Assembly: GCF_004322755.1 (NCBI RefSeq) | Contig: NZ_CP036401.1 | Coordinates: 868,001-932,000, forward strand | Direction of reading: 5' to 3' | Length of the DNA stretch: 64,000 nt | Source of the DNA: Pseudoduganella albidiflava | GTDB taxonomy: Bacteria > Pseudomonadota > Gammaproteobacteria > Burkholderiales > Burkholderiaceae_D | Part shown: positions 30,879-39,032 of the stretch, piece by piece | How the letters are laid out: each line of letters opens with the position of its first letter | Numbering within the stretch: the stretch's first letter is position 1 | Notes under the pieces: generated by a model | Database searches by the model: none | What the model was told of the DNA's origin: nothing | Seen by the model: only the letters and a program-made list of their open reading frames with translations | Program-made: the position numbers and the translations under genes

Positions 30879-31060
30879 TCGAGTTCGTGTCAGCGTGCCT
30901 GGAGGGAACGCAGCCTTGCAAGGCTGCGTCGTTCCGCAGGCGCGGAGCAATGCTCCGCGAAGACGCAGCCCGGTATGGCTGCGTCGCTCGTCAGGCGCGG
31001 AACGGTGTTCCTCGAAACCCCTGTCTCGCTCCCTGCTTCACCCCCCTGACACGAACTCGA
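30879..31060 (+). repeat. MITE-like element, family 2, with perfect 15-bp terminal inverted repeats
   Basis: TCGAGTTCGTGTCAG (30879-30893) and its exact complement (31046-31060) bound a 182-bp non-coding element. Inside are two related hairpin modules: GCAGCCTTGCAAGGCTGC then TTCCGCAGGCGCG with GGAGCAATGCTCC, and a second round with GCAGCC-CGGTAT-GGCTGC. Relatives are at 5423-5496 and 45547-45612. It fills the gap between ilvD and the small Trp-rich gene. Confidence 0.8.
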
Positions 31061-31067
31061 CAGTAGT

Positions 31068-31298
31068 TTATTTCTTCTTCGGCGTACCGAACCGGTCGGC
31101 GACGCGGTCCTTGCGCCGCTTCGCATCGATGTCGTGCGCCTTGCGCTTGTCCAGCCCCAGCATCGGTTCGACGAACTCGAACCACACGAACGCGGCCACC
31201 ATCAGCCCGACGATCCACCACCACGACAGGTCGGCGAAGCGCCAGATTTCAAAGAAGCGCAGCGCGCAAAGTGCAAGGATGGCAAGGATGATCGGCAT
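31068..31298 (-). CDS. Small Trp-rich membrane protein (76 aa)
   Basis: ATG 31298 follows GGAG. The protein starts MPIILAILALCALRFFEIW and has a second span with WWWIVGLMVAAFVWFEFVEP. A basic tail follows (DKRKAHDIDAKRRKDRVADRFG) and it ends PKKK. The size, Trp-rich centre and charged tail match the small Trp-rich protein family of Burkholderiales (TIGR04438-like, by recollection). The function is unknown. Confidence 0.75.
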   Translation of the reverse strand: MPIILAILALCALRFFEIWRFADLSWWWIVGLMVAAFVWFEFVEPMLGLDKRKAHDIDAKRRKDRVADRFGTPKKK

Positions 31299-31472
31299 GA
31301 CGGGCTCCGGTAAGCAATCCATCCTACTTACAAAATTTACCGAGCGCAACATTTCGCAACATTTGCAGCGTCAACGGAATACCCGACCGCTTCGTTCTGG
31401 CAATAGGCGCTATACGTACCCGCTGATGGGAAACGCGTTAGAATCACCGGCAGGTTTAATTTGGAGAAATCG

Positions 31473-31784
31473 ATGAAACGTTTCGTGATGGGTGCATTGG
31501 TAGTGGGCTCGGCTTTCGTGTCGCAGGCAGCGATGGCGAACGCGGACCTGGCGAAGGCAAAGAATTGCATGGCTTGCCACGCTGTTGCGAACAAGCTGGT
31601 GGGGCCTGCCTACAAGGACGTGGCGGCCAAGTACGCGGGCCAGAAGGATGCCGAAGCCAAGCTGGTCGGCAAGGTGATCAAGGGCGGCGCAGGCGTGTGG
31701 GGCGCGATCCCGATGCCCGCCAACCCGCAAGTGAGCGAGGCAGATGCGAAGACGCTCGTCAAATGGATCCTGGCGCAGAAGTAA
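31473..31784 (+). CDS. Periplasmic class I c-type cytochrome (c-551/c-552 type)
   Basis: This 103-residue protein has a cleavable signal peptide ending near AAMANA. The haem motif CMACH is near residue 30, and the distal Met ligand lies in GAIPMPANP near residue 78. The short length and C-terminal helix (DAKTLVKWILAQK) fit the c8/c-551 family of soluble electron carriers. ATG 31473 follows GGAG. A terminator follows the gene directly, so it is probably monocistronic. Confidence 0.93.
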   Translation: MKRFVMGALVVGSAFVSQAAMANADLAKAKNCMACHAVANKLVGPAYKDVAAKYAGQKDAEAKLVGKVIKGGAGVWGAIPMPANPQVSEADAKTLVKWILAQK

Positions 31785-31807
31785 GCTTTCTGCGCCGTAT
31801 CGATAAA

Positions 31808-31832
31808 AAACCGGGCAGCGCCCGGTTTTTTT
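31808..31832 (+). terminator. Intrinsic terminator of the cytochrome gene
   Basis: AAACCGGGC and GCCCGGTTT pair around a 3-nt loop, and a run of seven T residues follows. Confidence 0.9.
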
Positions 31833-31874
31833 ACGTCGGCCCGATCGTTTTCACCAGGATCAAGGCCGGCGTGG

Positions 31875-33005
31875 TTACTTCACCACTTCGATCAGTGTCT
31901 TTTTTCCGCCACGGAACGTGAACAGCGTCAGCGCGCCATCCTTGATGTCGCCGGCCGGATCGAACGCGATCGTGCCGGTAATGCCCGGATAGCTGACTTT
32001 CGACAGGAACGGCAGGTATTGCTTGGGATTGGCCGACTTCGCGTTCGCCATCGCCGTGGCCATCGCCATCACCGCGTCATACGAATACGGCGCATAGATC
32101 TGCAATTCCTGGCCATAGCGCTTCTTGTAGCGGCCGGCGAATTCTTCCATCTTCTTTTGCTGCGCCGGCGTCACGCCGCCCGCTTCCGCGCACACGACCG
32201 AATCGTCGCCCGCGGTCGGGCCGGCCAGCTTCGGCATCGCCTCGGTACAGATGCCGTCGCCGCCCATCAGCTTGGTCTTGATGCCCAGCGCCTTCATCTG
32301 GCGCAGCAGCGGGCCGCCGACCGAATCCATGCCGCCGAAGAAGACCAGGTCCGGGTTCTTCGACTTGATGCTGGTGAGGATGGCATTGAAGTCCGTCGCC
32401 TTGTCGTTGGTGAACTGCTTGTCGACGATCTGCGCGCCTTTCGCGGCCTTGACGAACTCGGTCGCCACGCCCATGCCGTAGGCGGTGCGGTCGTCGATCA
32501 CGGCGATCCGCTTGGCGCCCAGGTTTTGCACGGCATAATTGCCCAGCGTGCCACCCAGCTTCAGGTCGTTGGCAACCACGCGGAACGTGGTGTTGAACTT
32601 CTGGCGCGTGTAGACGGGGCTGGTGGCCGATGCCGAAATCTGCGGAATGCCGGCATTGTAGTAAATGCGCGACGCGGGGATCGACGTGCCGGAGGTCTGG
32701 TGGCCGATCACGCCGTTCACCTTCTGGTCCGCCAGCTTTTGCGCGGCGGCGGTGGCCTGTTTCGGCTCGGCGGCATCATCCTCGGCCATCAGCACGAACT
32801 TGACGGGCTTGCCGTCGATCTTGAAGCCCTTGGCATTCAGGTCTTCGACAGCCAGCCGCGCACCGTTCGACGTATCCGTGCCCAGGTGGGCGGACTGGCC
32901 CGACAGCGGGCCCACATAGCCGATCTTGACCACTTCCTGCGCCATCGCGCCGCCAGCGGAAAGCAGGGTGGCGCCGATGGCGAGGGAAATCAGCTTCTGT
33001 TGCAT
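31875..33005 (-). CDS. Branched-chain amino-acid ABC transporter substrate-binding protein (LivK-like, paralog 1)
   Basis: This 376-residue periplasmic protein has a signal peptide (MQQKLISLAIGATLLSAGGAMA). It is a type I periplasmic binding protein (Peripla_BP_6) with VVKIGYVGPLSGQSAHLG at the mature N-terminus. It resembles Leu/Ile/Val-binding proteins. It is followed on the same strand by no livHMGF genes; the upstream neighbour is a close paralog. Binding of branched-chain or related amino acids is inferred from family. Confidence 0.9.
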   Translation of the reverse strand: MQQKLISLAIGATLLSAGGAMAQEVVKIGYVGPLSGQSAHLGTDTSNGARLAVEDLNAKGFKIDGKPVKFVLMAEDDAAEPKQATAAAQKLADQKVNGVIGHQTSGTSIPASRIYYNAGIPQISASATSPVYTRQKFNTTFRVVANDLKLGGTLGNYAVQNLGAKRIAVIDDRTAYGMGVATEFVKAAKGAQIVDKQFTNDKATDFNAILTSIKSKNPDLVFFGGMDSVGGPLLRQMKALGIKTKLMGGDGICTEAMPKLAGPTAGDDSVVCAEAGGVTPAQQKKMEEFAGRYKKRYGQELQIYAPYSYDAVMAMATAMANAKSANPKQYLPFLSKVSYPGITGTIAFDPAGDIKDGALTLFTFRGGKKTLIEVVK

Positions 33006-33052
33006 ATGCGTTTTACTCCAATACTTATGCGGTCACCAAATATGGGCCGCTG

Positions 33053-33082
33053 AAAAACAAAGGCCGTCCACCAGGGACGGCC
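33053..33082 (-). terminator. Terminator between the two LivK-like genes
   Basis: On the minus strand GGCCGTCC and GGACGGCC pair around 5 nt, and TTTGTTTTT follows. It would separate the two paralogs into their own transcription units. Confidence 0.75.
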
Positions 33083-33111
33083 GCACGGTTTGTCTCCCGT
33101 CGTTATCCTTC

Positions 33112-34248
33112 TTACTTGACCACTTCCATCCTGGTCTTCTTGCCGCCCGTGTAGGTGAACAGGGTCAGCGCGCCATCGTTGATGTCGCCGAACTGGTCGA
33201 ACGTGATCAGGCCCGTCACGCCCTGGTACTTCACCTTCTTCAGGAACGGCAGGTACTTCTTCGGATCGGACGATCCGGCATCCTGCATGGCCTGCGCCAG
33301 CGTCATCACCGAGTCGTACACGTACGGCGCGTACAGCTGCACTTCCTGGTTGTACGCCTTCTTGTAGCGGGCGCGGAAGTCATCCATGTTCTTTTGCAGT
33401 TCCGGCGGCACGCCACCCGCTTCGGCGCACGTCACCACGCCGTCGGCGGCGGCCGTGCCGGCCAGGCGCGGCAGCGCGTCGGTACACACGCCATCGCCAC
33501 CCATGAACTTCGCCTTGATGCCCAGCGCCTTCATCTGGCGCAGCAGCGGGCCGCCTACCGCGTCCATGCCGCCGAAGAACACCAGGTCGGGATTCTTGGC
33601 CTTGATGCTGGTGAGGATCGCGTTGAAGTCCGTTGCCTTGTCGTTGGTGAATTGCTTGTCGACGACCTGCGCGCCCTTGGCACCCTTGATGAACTCGGTC
33701 GCCACGCCCATGCCGTACGCGGTGCGGTCGTCGATCACTGCGATCTTCTTGGCGCCCAGCTTGTCGACGGCATATTTGCCCAGCGTGCCGCCCAGCTTGG
33801 CGTCATTGGCCACCACGCGGAACGTGGTGTTGAACTTTTGCTTGGTATAGACGGGATTGGTGGAAGCCGGCGACACCTGCGGGATACCGGCATTGTAATA
33901 GATGCGCGATGCCGGCACCGTGGTGCCCGAATTCAGGTGGCCGACCACGCCGTTGACCTTAGCATCGACCAGCTTCTGCGCCACGGTGGTGCCCTGTTTC
34001 GGGTCCGCGCCGTCGTCTTCCAGCACGAGCACGAATTTCACCGGCTTGCCGCCGATCTTGATGCCCTTCGCGTTCAGGTCGTTGACGGCCATGTTGGCGC
34101 CATTCTCGTTATCCTTGCCCAGGTGGGACTGGGGGCCGGAGACCGGGCCCACGTGGCCGATCTTGATGACTTCCTGTGCGCCGGCCGACGTCGCGGCACT
34201 GGCCGCGAAAGCGAGGGCGATGGCAACTGCGATGGACTTCGTCTGCAT
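33112..34248 (-). CDS. Branched-chain amino-acid ABC transporter substrate-binding protein (LivK-like, paralog 2)
   Basis: This 378-residue protein has a signal peptide (MQTKSIAVAIALAFAASAATSAGA). It has the same fold as the gene at 31875-33005. Most of the mature sequence is shared, including the identical blocks KFNTTFRVVAND and GPLLRQMKALGIK. The start at 34248 has GGAGAG upstream; the longer frame to 34377 lacks support. Differences cluster in the N-terminal lobe and around the hinge, where ligand specificity is set. Confidence 0.9.
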   Translation of the reverse strand: MQTKSIAVAIALAFAASAATSAGAQEVIKIGHVGPVSGPQSHLGKDNENGANMAVNDLNAKGIKIGGKPVKFVLVLEDDGADPKQGTTVAQKLVDAKVNGVVGHLNSGTTVPASRIYYNAGIPQVSPASTNPVYTKQKFNTTFRVVANDAKLGGTLGKYAVDKLGAKKIAVIDDRTAYGMGVATEFIKGAKGAQVVDKQFTNDKATDFNAILTSIKAKNPDLVFFGGMDAVGGPLLRQMKALGIKAKFMGGDGVCTDALPRLAGTAAADGVVTCAEAGGVPPELQKNMDDFRARYKKAYNQEVQLYAPYVYDSVMTLAQAMQDAGSSDPKKYLPFLKKVKYQGVTGLITFDQFGDINDGALTLFTYTGGKKTRMEVVK

Positions 34249-34421
34249 ACTCGTCTCTCCAATGAATGTTGGGTGACGCCTCGTGAGCGTCATTCTGGCA
34301 GAAGGTACAACAAATTTTTCAAATGGCAAAGGCACAAATGGCGATTGTTGCGGCGCGCACCGGCACAGGGCGGGCATGCACCGGCCAGGACCGCGTTTTC
34401 AGCCGCCAGGCAGTGCGTTTT

Positions 34422-35111
34422 TCACGGTTTTGGTGCCTGCAGCGCCGCAAGTTCCTGCCGCACCGATGCGGCCACCGCCTGCGCGACCGACTCGGCCAGG
34501 CCGGCTTGCAACCCGCCGGCCAGTTGTTGCAATACCTGGTCGAAACGCTCCGCCACCAGCGCGTCCACGCGCGGCATCAGTTGCTGCACGATGCGTTCGC
34601 TGAGCGCCTGCTCGATGGCGGCGAGGTCCACGGCGCCGGCGCGCTCCACGGATGGGGCTGCTTCTTCCGTTTCCGCTCCGGCTTGCATGTCCACTGTTAC
34701 GCCGGCGGCTGCTCCGGCTCCGGCTTCGGCTCCCGCTTCGGTACCCGCTTCGATTCCGGCAGCTATGCCGGTCGCTACGCCAGTTTCAACGTCGTTTGCT
34801 GGCGGGGCATCGACGGCGGGTTCCATGCCCGCTTCAGCGCCTGCTTCAGTCCCCGCTTCAGTGCCCGTCTCAGTGATCGCCTCAGTGCCCGCCTCAAGGT
34901 CTGCTTCCGCCGGCACCACCAGGTCGATGACGGGCGCCGGAGCAGTCGTCACCGAAGCCGCTCCCACGCCTGTGCGCCATACCGCTGGCTTGAAAGCGGC
35001 AGCGGGAGGATGCACCGTTGCGGGCTCCCGCGGGGGTACGGGCGGAGCAGGGATTTCCTGCAGCACTTCCGTCAGCACGGGAATGCCGGCATCGAACGGT
35101 CCCGCGCTCAC
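34422..35111 (-). CDS. Ala/Glu-rich low-complexity protein coupled to holC (229 aa)
   Basis: A GTG start at 35111 overlaps the holC stop (GTGA), so translation is coupled. The middle third (about residues 70-140) is a degenerate EAGTEAG/EAGAEAG repeat with no fold expected. The last 70 residues (IEQALSERIVQQLMPRVDALVAERF...QELAAL) are predicted amphipathic helices. In Burkholderia a poorly characterised protein (DUF2486) sits next to holC, and this could be its counterpart, but I cannot confirm homology. Confidence 0.6.
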   Translation of the reverse strand: MSAGPFDAGIPVLTEVLQEIPAPPVPPREPATVHPPAAAFKPAVWRTGVGAASVTTAPAPVIDLVVPAEADLEAGTEAITETGTEAGTEAGAEAGMEPAVDAPPANDVETGVATGIAAGIEAGTEAGAEAGAGAAAGVTVDMQAGAETEEAAPSVERAGAVDLAAIEQALSERIVQQLMPRVDALVAERFDQVLQQLAGGLQAGLAESVAQAVAASVRQELAALQAPKP

Positions 35112-35551
35112 GCTTTGCCCACGCTGAGGTGGGCGGGCGTGAAGTCCTGCCGCTTGTAGGCAACGAAGCGGATGCGGCCGGCGGCCGCGTCGTCCTCGTC
35201 GGCGGACACCACCTCGATCAGGCGGGGAAAGCTCTCGAACTGCGCGGGTGCGCGGCGCGCCAGGTTCACCAGCAAGTCGGCCTGCGGCAATTCCACGCTG
35301 TCGCTGTCGGCCAGCACGATCGGCGTATCCGGCGCCAGCGGGTCATTGACATGCACGTGCGGCAGGAAGTCGACATCGGAAAAGCTCCACAGCGCCGCAT
35401 CGAGCCGCGCCAGCTGCGCGCTGTCCTCGGTCATGATGACGATGCGGCTTTTCGCGCCGGACGCGCTCGCGGCGTTGCAGGCCTTGCGCACCAGGCGGCA
35501 CGCATAGGCGATCTTGTCGGGAACGTTGGTGTGGAAATCGATGCGGGTCAT
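35108..35551 (-). CDS. holC: DNA polymerase III chi subunit
   Basis: This 147-residue protein starts MTRIDFHTNVPDKIAYACRLVRKA, typical of HolC. The central DALWSFSDVDFLPH and C-terminal DLLVNLA segments also fit. Chi joins the clamp-loader complex through psi and contacts SSB during replication. ATG 35551 is the start consistent with the family; the 35581 extension is rejected. The low-complexity gene is coupled by a 4-bp overlap. Confidence 0.9.
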   Translation of the reverse strand: MTRIDFHTNVPDKIAYACRLVRKACNAASASGAKSRIVIMTEDSAQLARLDAALWSFSDVDFLPHVHVNDPLAPDTPIVLADSDSVELPQADLLVNLARRAPAQFESFPRLIEVVSADEDDAAAGRIRFVAYKRQDFTPAHLSVGKA

Positions 35552-35575
35552 GGGCGCTATTGTAGCGCGGCGAGA

Positions 35576-35638
35576 GTCCACCCCAGAAGCAAAGTCCGGG
35601 GTCAGACCCCGGCGGGTCTGACCCCAGCATTTGGCGTC
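35576..35638 (-). repeat. Partial MITE-like element, family 1, copy D
   Basis: Only the right half of family 1 is present in inverted orientation: GTCCACCCCAG, TCCGGGGTCAGACCCC and GGTCTGACCCCAGC. Both AATGCCGCT ends are missing, so it is a decayed copy. It lies between prlC and holC. Confidence 0.65.
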
Positions 35639-35679
35639 GGCGGAGAACTTTCTACTTCACTGCGCTACCAGAGGTCCCT

Positions 35680-37758
35680 TCACGCAGCCATGCCGCTGTG
35701 TCGGAGCAACGCGTCGATCTGCGGTTCCCGCCCGCGGAACGCGGTGAACGATTCCAGCGCCGGCCGCGAACCGCCGACCGACAGGATCTCGTGCAGGAAC
35801 TTGCGGCCCGTATCGACCACGCGCTCGTCGGCGCCTTCCAGCTCCGCCGCTTCCTCGAAGGCCGCGTAGGCATCGGCGGACAGCACCTCGGCCCACTTGT
35901 AGCTGTAGTAGCCGGCCGCATAGCCGCCGGCGAAGATGTGGCCGAACGAGTTCTGGAAGCGGTTGAACGCCGGCGGGACGATGACCGCGAAGCGCTTGCG
36001 CACCTCGTCGATCACGTCCTGCACGGACTTGCCCGACGCCGTTTGATAGTCGTAGTGCAGGTGCATGTCCAGCAGCGAGAATTCCACCTGGCGCAGCGTC
36101 TGCAGGCCGGACTGGAAGTTTTTCGCGGCCAGCATCTTGTCGTACAGCGCGCGCGGCAGCGGCTCGCCGGTCTTCACGTGCGCCGTCATGTGCGACAGCA
36201 CGTTCCACTCCCAGCAGAAGTTTTCCATGAATTGCGACGGCAGTTCCACCGCATCCCACTCCACGCCGGCAATGCCGGACACGCCCAGTTCCTCGACGAC
36301 GGTCAGCATGTGGTGCAGGCCGTGGCCGAACTCGTGGAACAGCGTGATCACTTCATCGTGCGTGAACAGCGAAGGCTGCACCTTGCCATCGATGACGGCC
36401 GGCTCCGTGAAGTTACAGGTGAGGTAGGCGATCGGCGTTTGCAGCTGGCCGGCCTCCAGGCGCCTGCTGCGCGCGTCGTCCATCCACGCGCCGCTGTTCT
36501 TGCCGGGGCGCGCGTACAGGTCCAGGTAGAACTGGCCCACCAGTTCGCCGTCGCGCTCGATGCGGAAGAATCGTACGTCCTTGTGCCAGGTGGGGGCCTG
36601 GTCCGGCAGGATCTGCACGCCGAACAGGTTCTGCACCAGCTTGAACAGGCCGTCGATCACCTTGTGCTCGGGGAAGTACTGCTTCACTTCCTGCGCCGAG
36701 AACGCGTAGCGGTGCTGTTGCAGCTTTTCCGATGCATACGGCAGGTCCCAGGCGTTCAGTTCCGTCAGGCCCAGGTGTTCGGCCGCGAAGGTCTTCAGTT
36801 CTTCCAGGTCCTTCTCGGCATACGGACGGGCGCGTTGCGCCAGGTCTTCCAGGAAGCCGATCACCTGTTCGGGGCTCTGTGCCATCTTCGGCACCAGCGA
36901 CACCTCGGCGAAGTTCTTGTAACCCAGCAGCTGTGCCTCTTCCGCGCGCAGCTGCAGCAGCTTCACGATATTGGCGCTGTTGTCCCACTTCTCGCGCTCG
37001 CTGAACACGTCGCCCAGTTCGGAGGCCTTGGTGGCGTTCGCGCGGTACACCTTCTCGCGCAGCGCGCGGTTGTCGGCGAATTGCAGGATCGGATAATACG
37101 AAGGGAAGTGCAGCGTGAACTGCCAGCCCTGCTTGCCGTCTTTTTCGGCCAGGGTCTTCGCGGCGTGCTTCACGTCGTCCGGCAGTCCGGCCAGATCGGC
37201 TTCGTCCTCGACCAGCAGCTTCCAGTCGTTGGTGGCGTCCAGCACGTTCTCGGAAAAGCGCGTCGACGTGGCGGCATGCTCTTCCTGGATTTCCGCGAAG
37301 CGTTCCTTCTGATCCGGCGGCAGTTCGGCGCCACCCATGCGGAAATCGCGGATCGCGTTTTCAATGATGCGCTTGCGGGCCGGCGCCAGCGTGGCGAATT
37401 CCGGCGACGCCTGCAGCGCCTTGTACTTGGCGAACAGCGCCTCGTTCTGCGCCAGCTCGGTCCAGAATTCCGTCACCTTCGGCAGGTTCTCGTTGTACAC
37501 GGCGCGCAGCTCGGGCGTGTCGGCCACGTTGTTCAGGTGACTGACGATGCCCCATGCACGGCCCAGCAGTTCGGTGGCGTTTTCCAGCGGCGTCACGAAG
37601 TTCTGCCACGTCACCGGTTCCACGGGCGCTTCCAGCTGCGTCACCACTTCCCGGTTCTTCGCCAGCAGCTCGTCGATGGCCGGCGTCACGTGTTCCGGCT
37701 TGATCGCGTCGAAACGCGGCAGGCCGCCAAAGTCCAGCAGGGGGTTGTCAGTCGTCAT
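35680..37758 (-). CDS. prlC: Oligopeptidase A (M3 metallopeptidase)
   Basis: This 692-residue cytosolic zinc peptidase degrades signal peptides and other oligopeptides. The zinc motif HEFGHGLHHML (HExxH) is near residue 470, and the third ligand Glu lies in the following GVEWDAVELPSQFMENFCWE. The start at 37758 (MTTDNPLLDF) follows AGGAAG; the frame to 37911 is an upstream extension into folD. folD lies 23 bp upstream on the same strand, so they may be one operon. Confidence 0.95.
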   Translation of the reverse strand: MTTDNPLLDFGGLPRFDAIKPEHVTPAIDELLAKNREVVTQLEAPVEPVTWQNFVTPLENATELLGRAWGIVSHLNNVADTPELRAVYNENLPKVTEFWTELAQNEALFAKYKALQASPEFATLAPARKRIIENAIRDFRMGGAELPPDQKERFAEIQEEHAATSTRFSENVLDATNDWKLLVEDEADLAGLPDDVKHAAKTLAEKDGKQGWQFTLHFPSYYPILQFADNRALREKVYRANATKASELGDVFSEREKWDNSANIVKLLQLRAEEAQLLGYKNFAEVSLVPKMAQSPEQVIGFLEDLAQRARPYAEKDLEELKTFAAEHLGLTELNAWDLPYASEKLQQHRYAFSAQEVKQYFPEHKVIDGLFKLVQNLFGVQILPDQAPTWHKDVRFFRIERDGELVGQFYLDLYARPGKNSGAWMDDARSRRLEAGQLQTPIAYLTCNFTEPAVIDGKVQPSLFTHDEVITLFHEFGHGLHHMLTVVEELGVSGIAGVEWDAVELPSQFMENFCWEWNVLSHMTAHVKTGEPLPRALYDKMLAAKNFQSGLQTLRQVEFSLLDMHLHYDYQTASGKSVQDVIDEVRKRFAVIVPPAFNRFQNSFGHIFAGGYAAGYYSYKWAEVLSADAYAAFEEAAELEGADERVVDTGRKFLHEILSVGGSRPALESFTAFRGREPQIDALLRHSGMAA

Positions 37759-37781
37759 GTTCTTCCTAGTGGTTAATCGAA

Positions 37782-38627
37782 TCAGCCGCGTTCCGCCGAT
37801 TCGATGGTGTTCATTAACAACATGGTGATCGTCATCGGGCCGACGCCGCCGGGTACCGGCGTAATGTGCGCGGCCACTTCCTTGATGCCGGCAAAATCCA
37901 CGTCCCCGCACAGCTTGCCATTATCGTCGCGATTCATGCCCACATCGATCACGATTGCCCCCGGTTTCACCATGTCCGCCGTCAGCGTGTTGCGGCGGCC
38001 GACCGCCGCCACGACCACGTCCGCCTGCTTGGTATATACGGACAGATCCGGGGTGGCGCTATGGCAGATGGTGACGGTGGCGTTGGCCTGCAAGAGCAGC
38101 AGGCCCATCGGCTTGCCGACCGTGTTGCTGCGGCCGATCACCACCGCGTGCTTGCCGCGCAGGTCCACGCCGGTCGATTCGATCAGCTTCATGCAGCCGT
38201 ACGGCGTGCAGGGACGGAAGCCTTCCAGGCCCGTCATCAGCTCGCCGGCCGACAGCACCGAGTAACCATCCACATCCTTCGACGTGGCGATCGCTTCGAT
38301 GACCTTGTGCGGGTTGATGTGCTTCGGCAGCGGCATCTGTACCAGGATGCCATGGATGGCCGGATCGGCATTCAATGCTGCAATGCGGTCCAGCAGCGCC
38401 TGCTCCGCCAGGTCGGCATCGTATTTCTCCAGCACGGAGTGGATGCCCACGTCGCCGCATGCCTTCACCTTGTTGCGCACATAGACCTGGCTGGCAGGGT
38501 CTTCGCCCACCAGGATCACGGCCAGGCCGGGCTGCTTGCCGCTGGCGGTCAATGCGGCAGCGCGGGAAGCGATTTCGGCGCGCAGTTTTTGGGAGAGGGC
38601 GATTCCGTCGATGAGTTGGGCAGACAT
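37782..38627 (-). CDS. folD: Bifunctional methylenetetrahydrofolate dehydrogenase/cyclohydrolase
   Basis: This 281-residue enzyme makes 10-formyl-THF from methylene-THF. Motifs are [17 protein letters not shown] (catalytic Lys near residue 53), [24 protein letters not shown] and the NADP loop [13 protein letters not shown], and it ends [11 protein letters not shown]. The length and motif order are standard. It lies just upstream of prlC on the same strand, and divergent from the pyruvate dehydrogenase operon. Confidence 0.97.
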   Translation of the reverse strand: MSAQLIDGIALSQKLRAEIASRAAALTASGKQPGLAVILVGEDPASQVYVRNKVKACGDVGIHSVLEKYDADLAEQALLDRIAALNADPAIHGILVQMPLPKHINPHKVIEAIATSKDVDGYSVLSAGELMTGLEGFRPCTPYGCMKLIESTGVDLRGKHAVVIGRSNTVGKPMGLLLLQANATVTICHSATPDLSVYTKQADVVVAAVGRRNTLTADMVKPGAIVIDVGMNRDDNGKLCGDVDFAGIKEVAAHITPVPGGVGPMTITMLLMNTIESAERG

Positions 38628-38908
38628 GGTGATGGACTAAGGTGGGATGAAAGACCGTCATTATAAAGGCGCGTTGCGCCGCGCTGGGGCTTCATGCAGT
38701 CCATTGCCGGCGCCGCAGCCGGATCGGTCGCTGCCAGGTAACCATGCACGCGTTGGGGTGGCCTTTGGCGGTGGAACCAAAAGCAGTTTGAACGTGCTCA
38801 TAAAAGTGATTTTTTGATCACGGAAACTGATTGGGAACTGCGCATTTATGCGGCATTGCAGCATTTCCACATAGGGAAATTTCACATTATAAAAACAGCT
38901 TTCGTATT

Positions 38909-38937
38909 TTGAAAAAGGCTAAATTCACTGTTAGAAT
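38909..38937 (+). promoter_or_regulatory. Sigma70 promoter of the pyruvate dehydrogenase operon
   Basis: TTGAAA (38909-38914), a 17-bp spacer and TAGAAT (38932-38937). A start near 38944 gives a leader of about 90 nt before aceE. The rest of the 400-bp folD-aceE gap is AT-rich, with no further feature that I can name. Confidence 0.7.
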
Positions 38938-39032
38938 CTCCGCACTTTGTAAAAGTCTTGGTAAATAATCACCCCTCGCGTCCGCCACGATCACCGGATC
39001 GGTTCGGGCCAATCACTCAGGAGACTAGATAG

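Noticed and set aside
28774..30921. Extension of the LysR frame to over 1000 codons
   Set aside because: The extra part is antisense to ilvD. The LysR helix-turn-helix starts at 28773 with its own ribosome site.
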